Source: Maribacter sp044594925
Lineage (GTDB): Bacteria; Bacteroidota; Bacteroidia; Flavobacteriales; Flavobacteriaceae
Length of the DNA stretch: 64,000 nt
Direction: 5' to 3'
NCBI RefSeq assembly: GCF_044594925.1
Contig: NZ_CP138991.1
Location: 3,658,001-3,722,000, forward strand
Of the stretch, positions 18,172 through 26,737 are shown in pieces. The position numbers and the translations under genes are program-made. Below the pieces are notes generated by a model. It had not been told where the DNA came from. It searched no databases and saw only the letters and a program-made list of their open reading frames with translations. Within the stretch, counting starts at the first letter, position 1, and each line of letters begins with the position of its first letter.

Positions 18172-20361
18172 ATGAAACCTCTTGTCCTGACTTTTTTATC
18201 CGTTCTGTTCTTAGTGTCCTGTGTTTCCGAAACAAAACCCTTGTCGGAGGTTGAAAGATGGGAAGAACAAGCCTCGGCTATAGAGATTATAAGGGATGAT
18301 TATGGTGTGCCCCATATTTACGGAAAAACGGATGCCGATGCAGTTTTTGGACTGCTTTATGCACAATGTGAAGATGATTTTAATCGTGTAGAACAAAATT
18401 ATATTTGGGCCACTGGTCGTTTGGCCGAGGTTGAAGGCGAGGAGGCATTATATAGTGATTTACGTGCTAAACTTTTTATGACGGAAGAAGAAGCGAAAGC
18501 CAATTATGAAAAGAGTCCAGATTGGTTAAAAAAGCTGTGTGATGCCTTTGCAGATGGGGTAAATTATTACTTATATACGCATCCTGAAGTAAAACCAAAA
18601 TTACTGACCCGTTTTGAACCTTGGATGCCCATGTATTTTAGTGAAGGGAGTATTGGGGGCGATATAGAACGTATTAGGACCAGTAAGATAAAGGCCTTTT
18701 ACGAAGGCAATATGGAGCTGCCAAAATCAGAATTGATTGCCATTGAAAAAACAGAGGAAATGGCGGAGCCGCAAGGGTCCAACGGGATAGCCATTTCTGG
18801 CGACCTAACCGAATCTGGTAACGCAATGCTATTGATTAATCCGCACACTTCATTCTACTTTAGAGGAGAGGTTCATGTAGTGTCAGAAGAAGGTTTAAAT
18901 GCGTACGGAGCTGTTACTTGGGGTCAGTTTTTCGTGTATCAAGGGTTTAACGAGAAGACGGGATGGATGCATACCTCCACCTATACCGATGTCATGGACG
19001 AATTCAAGGAAAATATTACCAGTCTAGATGGGAATGTACTTTATCAGTACGGAGAAGAATTAAGACCGGTCGAAGTTTCAGAAATCACCTTAAAATATAA
19101 AAGTGGTGCGGGCTTAAAGGAAAAGATGTTTCCAGCTTATCGCACCCATCACGGACCTATTACCCATATGGAAGATGGTATGTGGACAGCTTCCGCTATG
19201 ATGTGGGAACCTGTGAAAGCATTAGAGCAATCTTTTGTCCGAACCAAGAAAGAGGGATATAAAGGATTCCGGGAAATGATGGACATTCGCACAAATTCTA
19301 GCAACAATACGGTCTATGCTGATGCCGAGGGAAATATTGCTTATTTCCACGGAAATTTTGTTCCTAAGCGCGATGTTAGTTTCGATTATTCAAAACCAGT
19401 GGAGGGGTGGAACCCGAAAACAGACTGGCAAGGCTTACATACTGTTGATGAAAATATTCTAGTACTAAATCCCGAAAACGGATGGATACAGAATTGTAAT
19501 TCTACTCCGTATACGTCTGCGTTGGAATTTAGTCCAAATAAAGCGGATTACCCCTACTATATGTCTCGGGACCAGGAAAATTTTAGGGGTATCCATGCCA
19601 TAAACCTATTAAAAGATAAAGAAGGATATACGTTGGACACGCTCATTGAGTTAGCACATGACCCTTATTTGCCAGCTTTTAAAGCATTAATTCCGGGGTT
19701 GATTAAGGCGTATTATATGCATGACGATAGAAACCCTAAACTTAGGGAAGCGATAGCCGAGTTGGCCAATTGGGATTTTAAAACCTCAAAAGCGTCCGTT
19801 GCCATGACCTTGGCGCATTTTTATGGGACGCAATATTATAAAGAAGGCAAATATCCTGATGGATTAATACCTATGGAAAGAGTACAATATTGGGGGAGTA
19901 TATCGCCAAATGGTGAAAAGCTTCGAATATTCGAACATATTATCGATCAACTCACGGCCGACTTTGGAACTTGGAAAATACCTTGGGGGGAAGTAAATAG
20001 ATACCAACGTTTAAATGGTGCTATTAAACAAACTTTTGATGATGAAAAACCTAGTGTCGCCGTTGGTTTCGCTTCGGGTAGATGGGGAGCTTTAGCGGCT
20101 TATGGTGCACGTTACAAGACCGAAGGGGTCAAGAAAATTTATGGTACTAGAGGCAATAGTTTTGTAGCTGCGGTAGAGTTCGGGGATAAAGTTAAAGCCA
20201 AAACGATTTTAGCGGGAGGACAAAGTGGAAACCCTAGTTCACCACATTTTGATGATCAAACCCAAAAGTATATTAATGTAGCATGGAAAGACGCTGCATA
20301 TTACAAAAGCGATGTTTTACAGCGTGCAAAAGAAACGTATAGCCCTGGGAATAGGAGATAA
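18172..20361 (+). CDS. Penicillin-acylase family Ntn hydrolase, lipoprotein
   Basis: 729 residues. A lipoprotein signal (FLVSC, Cys17) precedes the acylase alpha region with IRDDYGVPHIYGKTDADAVF (about 40-59). The self-cleavage site is Gly202-Ser203 in EPQGSNGIAISG; Ser203 would become the N-terminal nucleophile of the beta chain. Later segments such as RTHHGPI and GNSFVAAVEFGD fit the family. Members cleave the amide bond of acylated amines, including penicillins, acyl-homoserine lactones and aculeacin. The substrate cannot be assigned from sequence. It acts outside the cytoplasmic membrane. Its stop lies 7 bases from the stop of the convergent gene. Confidence 0.9.
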   Translation: MKPLVLTFLSVLFLVSCVSETKPLSEVERWEEQASAIEIIRDDYGVPHIYGKTDADAVFGLLYAQCEDDFNRVEQNYIWATGRLAEVEGEEALYSDLRAKLFMTEEEAKANYEKSPDWLKKLCDAFADGVNYYLYTHPEVKPKLLTRFEPWMPMYFSEGSIGGDIERIRTSKIKAFYEGNMELPKSELIAIEKTEEMAEPQGSNGIAISGDLTESGNAMLLINPHTSFYFRGEVHVVSEEGLNAYGAVTWGQFFVYQGFNEKTGWMHTSTYTDVMDEFKENITSLDGNVLYQYGEELRPVEVSEITLKYKSGAGLKEKMFPAYRTHHGPITHMEDGMWTASAMMWEPVKALEQSFVRTKKEGYKGFREMMDIRTNSSNNTVYADAEGNIAYFHGNFVPKRDVSFDYSKPVEGWNPKTDWQGLHTVDENILVLNPENGWIQNCNSTPYTSALEFSPNKADYPYYMSRDQENFRGIHAINLLKDKEGYTLDTLIELAHDPYLPAFKALIPGLIKAYYMHDDRNPKLREAIAELANWDFKTSKASVAMTLAHFYGTQYYKEGKYPDGLIPMERVQYWGSISPNGEKLRIFEHIIDQLTADFGTWKIPWGEVNRYQRLNGAIKQTFDDEKPSVAVGFASGRWGALAAYGARYKTEGVKKIYGTRGNSFVAAVEFGDKVKAKTILAGGQSGNPSSPHFDDQTQKYINVAWKDAAYYKSDVLQRAKETYSPGNRR

Positions 20362-20368
20362 GTGTTAT

Positions 20369-21013
20369 TTATTCTTTCGTTACGATTAATGTGGCTTTGG
20401 AACCTGAAGATAATAACCATTTATTGGAATAAATAAGTTGACCAGTATCATCGTAAACGTCTACCTGAGCCGTATTGGGAGCGGAAGACCCATGGTTCAA
20501 GGCCTCAAAATCTAGCTTATTAAAACCTTTTTGTAAATCTACATTAACGCCTTTAAACGCTCCTGTAAGTAGCATATTAGGTTCTACAACCATATCATTG
20601 ACCCAGATTTTAACGCGGTCTCCATCGACATATTCATGATCTCTACAAACAATGCCTATGAATTTGCCATTACTTTTTACATCTCCAAGGTATTGATCCG
20701 CAAAATATTCTCCAGACCCCCCGAGTCGTTCTCCAGGTCCTATGCGTGGGTCTATTTTAAGTCCAGTCCCTGCCTGCACCAATTCTTCGTCCGGAATCAT
20801 TTGCACCGGCTTCGGCTTTTTATAGTCCAGCTTAGGTTGTTCTTTTATTACTGATGGTATGTTCAATACAGGACCGGTCTTGGTAGTACCTTTGGGGTCT
20901 GCTTTCTTGATCGCTTCAATTTTCAAGGGTTTCTGAGTAGGAATGTCAGATTGGGCATTCATCAAGTTAAAAGCCCAAAAACAAAAAGCAGTAAAAAGTA
21001 TATTTTTAATCAT
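20369..21013 (-). CDS. Secreted protein of unknown function
   Basis: 214 residues with a signal peptide (MIKNILFTAFCFWAFNLMNAQ). I do not recognise a named domain. A Pro/Lys-rich linker (about 25-80) is followed by a beta-rich C-terminal half (about 115-214), including RVKIWVNDMVVEPN, GFNKLDFEALNHGSSAPNTA and VDVYDDTGQLIYSNKW. That half looks like a beta-sandwich decorating or binding module. It is convergent with the acylase gene. Its start lies 62 bases downstream of the SGNH hydrolase stop, so it could be the tail of that operon or separate. Confidence 0.7.
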   Translation of the reverse strand: MIKNILFTAFCFWAFNLMNAQSDIPTQKPLKIEAIKKADPKGTTKTGPVLNIPSVIKEQPKLDYKKPKPVQMIPDEELVQAGTGLKIDPRIGPGERLGGSGEYFADQYLGDVKSNGKFIGIVCRDHEYVDGDRVKIWVNDMVVEPNMLLTGAFKGVNVDLQKGFNKLDFEALNHGSSAPNTAQVDVYDDTGQLIYSNKWLLSSGSKATLIVTKE

Positions 21014-21075
21014 CGATTACCTATAAAAATCAAATAAAGATAACAAATACCCTGCCATAGGGACTTAAGGGCTTG

Positions 21076-21741
21076 TTAAATTGTTAAATGATCGACGACG
21101 GTATCCATAATCAGTTGATGTCCTGCTTTGTTAGGATGTATAGGGTCATTCTCATAGCATTTTTGTTGATGCTTTACTAATGGAGTGTGTATGTCTATGG
21201 TACCTAAGACATTAGAATGACGAACACTTTTAATAATCCCACAGAATTTTAGCAACACTTCATCCTCGTAATTTGGATATGGGTTACGATAACCGTAAGC
21301 CGTATCGCTGGACTTTGTGGTAATAGGTACGGCTTCCAGAGCAAGTGGTGGTGGCGTTAACAGAATGGCCTTAGTTCCTTTTAGTTTTATCTTTTCCAAA
21401 AAGGAATAGATGCCAATGGTATAACTATCGAACAATGTAGGTGACGGAGTGCCGTAAATTCCACAATTGATGCCATAACAAAATAAGATAATATCTACGT
21501 GCGTACTATTTAATAATTGGTCTAGCCTTTCAAATAAATAAGGTCTTTGTCCTGGATGGTTTTTGTCTACGTACTGCTGTAATAGTTGCACATAACCGTC
21601 TTGTTTGGCGGTAATACTATCCCCCAAACAGGCTATGGTATAATTTTTTTTAAGGAGTATTTTCTTAGCGTCGGTACAATTAAGGAGTAAAGTACCCAAT
21701 GCTCCCAAAGAACTTAGAGTTACAAATTTTCGTCTGTTCAT
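21076..21741 (-). CDS. SGNH/GDSL hydrolase, Tat-type lipoprotein
   Basis: 221 residues from the ATG that overlaps the upstream stop as ATGA; an ATG two codons earlier is also possible. The N-terminus MNRRKFVTLSSLGALGTLLL followed by Asn-Cys22 combines a twin-arginine-like motif with a lipobox, so it is probably exported folded and lipidated. Block I is CLGDSIT (nucleophile Ser42), and block V is NDPIHPNKAGH with the Asp/His pair near 199 and 202. SGNH enzymes are esterases or deacetylases; the substrate is not evident. It is the last gene of the D-amino-acid-type operon. Confidence 0.85.
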   Translation of the reverse strand: MNRRKFVTLSSLGALGTLLLNCTDAKKILLKKNYTIACLGDSITAKQDGYVQLLQQYVDKNHPGQRPYLFERLDQLLNSTHVDIILFCYGINCGIYGTPSPTLFDSYTIGIYSFLEKIKLKGTKAILLTPPPLALEAVPITTKSSDTAYGYRNPYPNYEDEVLLKFCGIIKSVRHSNVLGTIDIHTPLVKHQQKCYENDPIHPNKAGHQLIMDTVVDHLTI

Positions 21742-22802
21742 GCCCATGTGTGTCGTAGGAAATTAATAAAATTACGATTCATGATATTAGAGATGTCATC
21801 TGAACCATAACCTCTATTGGCTAACAACTGGGGAATATGCTGTAAATCTGCAATCGTATCTAAATCCATTGGTGACTGTTCTTTTCCAAATCCGCCATCC
21901 AAATCGGTGCCAATACCCACGTGAAACGAGTTTCCTGCTAGTTGACAAATATGGTCAATGTTCTGAACCATATGCTCTAGAGTAACGCCCTTTTGCTCTG
22001 GTGTAGATTTCCCACGTTGCCAGTTTGGGACCATCATCCACGCATCCAAGGCCATTCCAATGACCGCTTTTCTATCAATAAGTTCCAGTAGTTGTTCATC
22101 GGAAAATTGACGGTTATGGTTTACGAATTTTCTGCAGTTGTTATGACTTGCCCAAATGGGCCCTTCGTAAACTTTCATGGTTTCCCAAAAGCTTTGATCG
22201 CACAAATGGGTAGCATCAAGAATAATATTTAGACTTTGGATTTTTTTCAAAAGTTCCTTTCCTTTTATGCCGATTCCTCCTATGGAATCCGTTCCAAATG
22301 CGTAGGTTCCTGGCCCGTAATGTGCTGGTCCTACGGCTCGTAATCCCTGTTCGAAGGATTTTTCCAAATAATCTAAATTGACAATGGAATCGGCTCCCTC
22401 TAAACTTAAGATATAGCCTATAGGCGTATTTTCTTTGTTATTCTCCCAGTTTTCTAAATGGGTATTCAGCTGGGCTTTGTTGGTAATTTGCCTCAGCAAA
22501 CCGTCTTCTTCCATGGACTTGTACCATGCCAATTGTCCCTGTGTTTGTGCCCAGGCCTGTTGTGGCGAATTCCAACCCGGTAAGTTGTTCTCGGGTTTTA
22601 CGTAACGTGCTATTTGGGTAGCAACACATAAGCCTATATTTCCTTTTCGCATTGCATCAAAAGACACCGTATTTTTTCCACGATCAGGTTTGTCCGTCAT
22701 TCCGTGCTCACTTTCTCTAATTTGTGCTACAGACCATCTAAGATCTCGATTCCATTCCATAGCATTCATGGCTAAATCTAAATGAGCGTCAAAAATGAAC
22801 AT
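21738..22802 (-). CDS. Membrane dipeptidase, peptidase family M19
   Basis: 354 residues. All metal ligands of the renal-dipeptidase family are visible: HxD at His7/Asp9 (DAHLDLAMN), Glu135 (LSLEGADSI), His199 (DATHL), His220 (ASHNNCR), plus the late Asp in GIGTDLDGGFG. The enzyme is a two-zinc amidohydrolase-fold dipeptidase; many bacterial members cut dipeptides with a C-terminal D-residue. There is no signal peptide, so it is probably cytoplasmic. It lies 2 bases after the D-threonine-aldolase-like gene and overlaps the SGNH gene by 4 bases. Release of D-amino acids for its neighbour is inferred from context. Confidence 0.92.
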   Translation of the reverse strand: MFIFDAHLDLAMNAMEWNRDLRWSVAQIRESEHGMTDKPDRGKNTVSFDAMRKGNIGLCVATQIARYVKPENNLPGWNSPQQAWAQTQGQLAWYKSMEEDGLLRQITNKAQLNTHLENWENNKENTPIGYILSLEGADSIVNLDYLEKSFEQGLRAVGPAHYGPGTYAFGTDSIGGIGIKGKELLKKIQSLNIILDATHLCDQSFWETMKVYEGPIWASHNNCRKFVNHNRQFSDEQLLELIDRKAVIGMALDAWMMVPNWQRGKSTPEQKGVTLEHMVQNIDHICQLAGNSFHVGIGTDLDGGFGKEQSPMDLDTIADLQHIPQLLANRGYGSDDISNIMNRNFINFLRHTWA

Positions 22803-22804
22803 AC

Positions 22805-23917
22805 TTATATGGAGATTTTTTGATTTCTAGCGGCCACTTTCCATTCTTTGGAAACCTGTCCGTCCTCTACCACCAAAAGAGAGTCATATTTGGCTACTGT
22901 GGGACAAATATGCTTTGGTATGGCATAGTGACATTCTCCAACTTCTAAAACTTTTAAGTCATCATATTCAACCACGAGATGTTCTTCAGATTGGCCTATT
23001 TGTTTGCCATGCTCCAAGGTTAAAAATTTTACACGAGGGAAAGCCATTTCTGGAGCTATAGATTTATGACCTAGATCAAAACATAAAATACCCGCTTTAG
23101 GTTTGCTTAAAATCCTTGTGAGTAAGACCGCTGCCGGAATAAATTTCATTTCGGGAAAAAGGTCTCCGTAGCCACAATCCCAAAGTAGTGCAGTCCCAGG
23201 ACTTTTTACCACGTCATTTCTTCGACAATGAAAAGGAAAGGAAGGGGATCCGCCGGCAATGATTATTGGTTTAGGTAATCCTGCAGCTAGGAGTTGTTCT
23301 TTTAGGGCTTCTACTTTTTCAAAAGTGGTATCACATGCTATTTTGCGACTTGCCGGGTCAGGGTTTCTTATATGGCCATCATAGGCATGCAACCCTTGAA
23401 TAGATAGAAAGGAGTTCTCCGAAATATCTTTGTACAGGCCAATGGCTTCCGAGGAAGGTACTATTCCAGTTCGGTTCATCCCTACGTTCAAATCTATATA
23501 TACCGCTATTGTTATATTGTTTTTCTCTGCAATAGCCGCTATACGGTCACAGGTGGTCTTATTGTCCACCAGTGTAGAGAATTGAGAATCTGGGAAGTTC
23601 TTTGTCAATGAAACAAAGCGATTTAAATTAGCACCAACAGGTTGCATGGCCAATAATACATCAGGCGCATTACAACTAGCCAATAGCTCCGCTTCCGCTA
23701 TGGTGGCACATTTAAACTTATGGATGCCCTGCTCCATCTGTAGCGCAATAATCTCAGCGCATTTGTGGGTTTTAATATGGGGTCTAAGATTTGTTGTGCC
23801 GCCTGCCATATCAATCATAGTACGGATATTTTGTAGTATCCTTTCAGGATACACAAGCAACGAAGGTGAAATAATATGTTCAGGAGTTTTTAACTTATAC
23901 CAATGCTCTTGATTCAT
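22805..23917 (-). CDS. D-threonine aldolase / DSD1-type D-serine dehydratase family PLP enzyme
   Basis: 370 residues. The fold-III PLP signature RPHIKTHK carries the Schiff-base lysine (Lys49). The C-terminal zinc motif HxC is present as His336-Ile-Cys338 (PKHICPTV), which is shared by metal-dependent D-threonine aldolase and eukaryotic-type D-serine dehydratase (DSD1). The reaction is either D-Thr to glycine plus acetaldehyde or D-Ser to pyruvate plus ammonia; sequence alone does not decide. The adjacent RidA (5 bases upstream) and GntP/DsdX-type permease favour a dehydratase that makes an aminoacrylate intermediate, as inference. Confidence 0.88.
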   Translation of the reverse strand: MNQEHWYKLKTPEHIISPSLLVYPERILQNIRTMIDMAGGTTNLRPHIKTHKCAEIIALQMEQGIHKFKCATIAEAELLASCNAPDVLLAMQPVGANLNRFVSLTKNFPDSQFSTLVDNKTTCDRIAAIAEKNNITIAVYIDLNVGMNRTGIVPSSEAIGLYKDISENSFLSIQGLHAYDGHIRNPDPASRKIACDTTFEKVEALKEQLLAAGLPKPIIIAGGSPSFPFHCRRNDVVKSPGTALLWDCGYGDLFPEMKFIPAAVLLTRILSKPKAGILCFDLGHKSIAPEMAFPRVKFLTLEHGKQIGQSEEHLVVEYDDLKVLEVGECHYAIPKHICPTVAKYDSLLVVEDGQVSKEWKVAARNQKISI

Positions 23918-23922
23918 TTGTC

Positions 23923-24390
23923 TTAGTTGTGAAGTTCAAACATGGCTTCTATCTCTACGGCAACCTGATCGGGCAACATCATACCAACGGCACTTCTTAC
24001 TCCAACGCCATGTTCAGGTCCAAAAACATCCGACATCAATTCACTAAACCCGTTTATCACTAAAGGTTGTTTGCTAAACTCTGGTGTACAATTTACCATA
24101 CCTAGGGTTTTGACCAAACGTTTGATCCTATCAATAGCTCCAAAATGAGTGGTAATGGTGGCTAGCATGGTAAGCGCAACATGATGCGCAGCTTGCTTAC
24201 CCTCTTCCAAAGAGAGATTGTCACCAACACGACCTGTGTATAGTGTGCCATCTGTGAGCATAGGCCCTTGACCAGAAATATATAGAAAATTGTCTACCAC
24301 TAGAACAGGTTTATATAGTCCGGCCGGTGGTGGGGCTGGTGGTAAGACCAACCCAAGTTCTTCGAGTCTTTCTGAAGGTTTTTTAGCCAT
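23923..24390 (-). CDS. RidA/YjgF family protein (enamine/imine deaminase)
   Basis: 155 residues, at the long end of the family. Segments LYISGQGPMLTDG, GRVGDNLSLEEGKQAA and VGVRSAVGMMLPDQVAVEIEAMFEL fit the Rid fold; the Arg of VGVRSAVG is at the position that binds the substrate carboxylate in active RidA. RidA hydrolyses reactive 2-aminoacrylate released by PLP-dependent Ser/Thr dehydratases. It lies between the permease gene (10-base gap) and the PLP enzyme gene (5-base gap), a telling placement. Confidence 0.9.
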   Translation of the reverse strand: MAKKPSERLEELGLVLPPAPPPAGLYKPVLVVDNFLYISGQGPMLTDGTLYTGRVGDNLSLEEGKQAAHHVALTMLATITTHFGAIDRIKRLVKTLGMVNCTPEFSKQPLVINGFSELMSDVFGPEHGVGVRSAVGMMLPDQVAVEIEAMFELHN

Positions 24391-24400
24391 AATAATAATT

Positions 24401-25717
24401 TTATATAAATAAGTTCAGGATTAATACGCCAACCAATCCCATAACACCGACAGTAGTTTCCATTACCGTCCATGTTTTTAAGGTGTCTTTGACCGATAGA
24501 TTAAAATATTCTTTGTAAAGCCAAAAGCCGCTATCATTTACATGGGACAGCATTAAACTACCAGAGCCTATAGCCAAAACCATAAGTTCTGCGCTTACAC
24601 CCGTGCCATTTACTAGGGGAAGTACAATACCTGCTGCGGTAAGTCCGGCGACAGTGGCTGATCCTACACAAACCCTAATTACGGTGGCGATGAGCCATGC
24701 TAATATCAATGGAGATACGGATGAACCTTTTAGCATTTCGCCGATGTATTCGCTAACACCGCTGTCGATTAGCACCTGTTTCAAGGCACCTGCGCCAGCA
24801 ATAATTAGAAGGACCATTGTAATTCCTGTTATAGCACTTACAACAGAATCCATTACTACCTTCATCTTTTTGCCCCTTGCCAATCCTAATGTATATATCG
24901 CAACCAAAACGGATATGAGCATAGCTATAACCGGATTTCCTAGAAATACTAGAATTTTGGAGATTGTACTATCGGCTGGTAACAATAATTCCGCCAAGGC
25001 CGCGATTGCGATTAAAATAACCGGGAGTAGCGCAGTAAAAATACTGATACCAGTACCTGGCATTTCTTCATCCTTAAGAATAGTTGGGTTTATGAATTCT
25101 TTGAGCGGGGTGGCTTCGATATTCTTTATAGTCCTGGATAATAATGGTCCGGCTACAATGATTGCAGGAATGGCAACTATGATTCCATACAGCAATGTTT
25201 TTCCTATATCCGCATTAAATGTAGCAGCGATAGCGGTAGGTGCAGGATGCGGTGGCAAGTAACCGTGTGTAACAGATAAGGAAGCTAACATTGGTAAGCC
25301 TACATATAATAATGGTAAGCCAGTTGTTGCTGCAATGGTAAATACCAATGGAATTAAGATGACGAAACCTACGGAGTAGAACATTGGTATACCTACAATA
25401 AAGCCTGTTAAGACAACGGCCCATTGTATGTTTTTCTTTCCGAATTTTTCTACAAGTTTTGTGGTAATTTTTTGGGCAGCACCACTGTCGGCCACTAGTT
25501 TTCCAAGCATGGCGCCCAATCCTAATATGATGACCAAAAACCCTAGAATACTGCCTATGCCTTTTTGTATGGAAGCAACTACGGCAACCGGGTCCATACC
25601 TTCTGCAATACCCACGAATAGGGAAACGATAATAAAAGTGATAAAGGGATTTAGTTTAAACCGCGTAATTAAAATAAAAAGAAGCACTATCCCAAAAATC
25701 ACAATAAGTAGTGGCAT
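24401..25717 (-). CDS. GntP family permease (gluconate / D-serine DsdX type)
   Basis: 438 residues, nearly all hydrophobic, about 12 membrane segments. Segments such as HGYLPPHPAPTAIA and GSGSLMLSHVNDSGFWLYKE are GntP signatures. The family includes gluconate importers and the D-serine importer DsdX. The neighbours (RidA, D-Thr/D-Ser PLP enzyme, M19 dipeptidase) and the absence of gluconate kinase or dehydratase genes favour an amino-acid-like substrate. It is the first gene of the minus-strand operon and starts 45 bases after the hairpin terminator that ends aqpZ. Confidence 0.92.
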   Translation of the reverse strand: MPLLIVIFGIVLLFILITRFKLNPFITFIIVSLFVGIAEGMDPVAVVASIQKGIGSILGFLVIILGLGAMLGKLVADSGAAQKITTKLVEKFGKKNIQWAVVLTGFIVGIPMFYSVGFVILIPLVFTIAATTGLPLLYVGLPMLASLSVTHGYLPPHPAPTAIAATFNADIGKTLLYGIIVAIPAIIVAGPLLSRTIKNIEATPLKEFINPTILKDEEMPGTGISIFTALLPVILIAIAALAELLLPADSTISKILVFLGNPVIAMLISVLVAIYTLGLARGKKMKVVMDSVVSAITGITMVLLIIAGAGALKQVLIDSGVSEYIGEMLKGSSVSPLILAWLIATVIRVCVGSATVAGLTAAGIVLPLVNGTGVSAELMVLAIGSGSLMLSHVNDSGFWLYKEYFNLSVKDTLKTWTVMETTVGVMGLVGVLILNLFI

Positions 25718-25762
25718 AAAAAGATTTTGATTGGTTGTTGGTTAGCGCTCCTAATATACCAT

Positions 25763-25808
25763 AAAAAACGTAGCGCATCCCTATTCTTTTGAAAATAGGA
25801 TGCGCTAC
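25763..25808 (-). terminator. Terminator of aqpZ (minus strand)
   Basis: A stem of about 15 bp with one bulged base (GTAGCGCATCC... paired with ...ATGCGCTAC, loop around TTCTTTTGAA) is followed on the minus strand by GTTTTTTAT. It lies 23 bases after the aqpZ stop and before the permease operon. Confidence 0.8.
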
Positions 25809-25830
25809 ATAGATATAGAAAAATGGAAAC

Positions 25831-26520
25831 CTAATCCGTGATCTCTGGAGAAAGAAATTTATAGACAAGACCTGCGATAACTGCGCCAATTATTGGAGCT
25901 AGCCAAAACAACCATAATTGTCCAATGGCCCAATCGCCCGCAAATAATGCTTGACTAGTACTTCTAGCAGGGTTAACACTGGTATTGGTCACTGGGATAC
26001 TAATTAAATGTATTAGGGTTAAACATAATCCAATAGCCAAACCGGCAAAGCCTCTGGGCGCTTTTGTATAGGTAGACCCTAGTATTACAAATAGAAAAAT
26101 AAACGTTAACACTATTTCAATGATTAAGGCAGAGGTCATGCCGTAGCCACCAGGAGAATGTTCCCCAAAACCATTAGCGGCAAAACCACCCAGTTCAAAA
26201 CCTGGTTTTCCCGTAGCAATCATATATAAAATTGCGGCTCCCGCAATACCGCCCATAACCTGTGCTAAAATATATGGAAACACATGTTTACCTTCAAAAC
26301 GCCCACCGACCCAAAGTCCAATAGATACGGCCGGATTAAGATGGCAACCCGAAATATGTCCTATAGCGTAGGCCATAGTGATAACGGTGAGACCAAATGC
26401 TAGGGAAACGCCAACAAAACCAATGCCCAGTTCAGGGTATCCTGCTGCCAATACTGCACTTCCACACCCTCCAAATACAAGCCAGAGCGTACCAATAAAT
26501 TCTGCTACTAATTTTTTCAT
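25831..26520 (-). CDS. aqpZ: Aquaporin Z, water channel
   Basis: 229 residues, close to E. coli AqpZ (231). Both NPA boxes are present: Asn62-Pro-Ala (HLNPAVS) and Asn183-Pro-Ala (SVNPARS). The selectivity-filter residues fall where a water-selective channel has them: Phe42, His171, Thr180 and Arg186. Six membrane segments are evident. It sits in the inner membrane and permits fast water flow on osmotic shifts, fitting a marine habitat. It is monocistronic by context, with a strong terminator downstream. The 217-base region upstream (26521-26737) showed no clear promoter or structure. Confidence 0.96.
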   Translation of the reverse strand: MKKLVAEFIGTLWLVFGGCGSAVLAAGYPELGIGFVGVSLAFGLTVITMAYAIGHISGCHLNPAVSIGLWVGGRFEGKHVFPYILAQVMGGIAGAAILYMIATGKPGFELGGFAANGFGEHSPGGYGMTSALIIEIVLTFIFLFVILGSTYTKAPRGFAGLAIGLCLTLIHLISIPVTNTSVNPARSTSQALFAGDWAIGQLWLFWLAPIIGAVIAGLVYKFLSPEITD

Positions 26521-26737
26521 TTCTTAAAGTTTAGGTTACTTAATACTTCATCTAAATAAGGATGAAAGCTTTGTTTAGATTTTAGAAACATCTATTGTCT
26601 AAAAGTCACATAATGAGGAAGTTTATTCCAGGATATACTAATAATTCAAATAAGAAGCATAACCTAAAAACAGCTATTTTCAGAAAAAGAGCGTATTGCC
26701 AGCTGGATTTTTCACTTGTATTTTGGAAACCGTGTAG

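Noticed and set aside
22805..23917. Alanine racemase
   Set aside because: The PLP lysine motif resembles fold III in general, but the C-terminal HxC zinc motif and overall sequence fit the D-threonine aldolase/DSD1 family.
24603..25262. 219-codon plus-strand frame antisense to the GntP permease gene
   Set aside because: It is fully inside a well-supported gene; its composition is the complement of membrane-helix codons and it has no recognisable domain.
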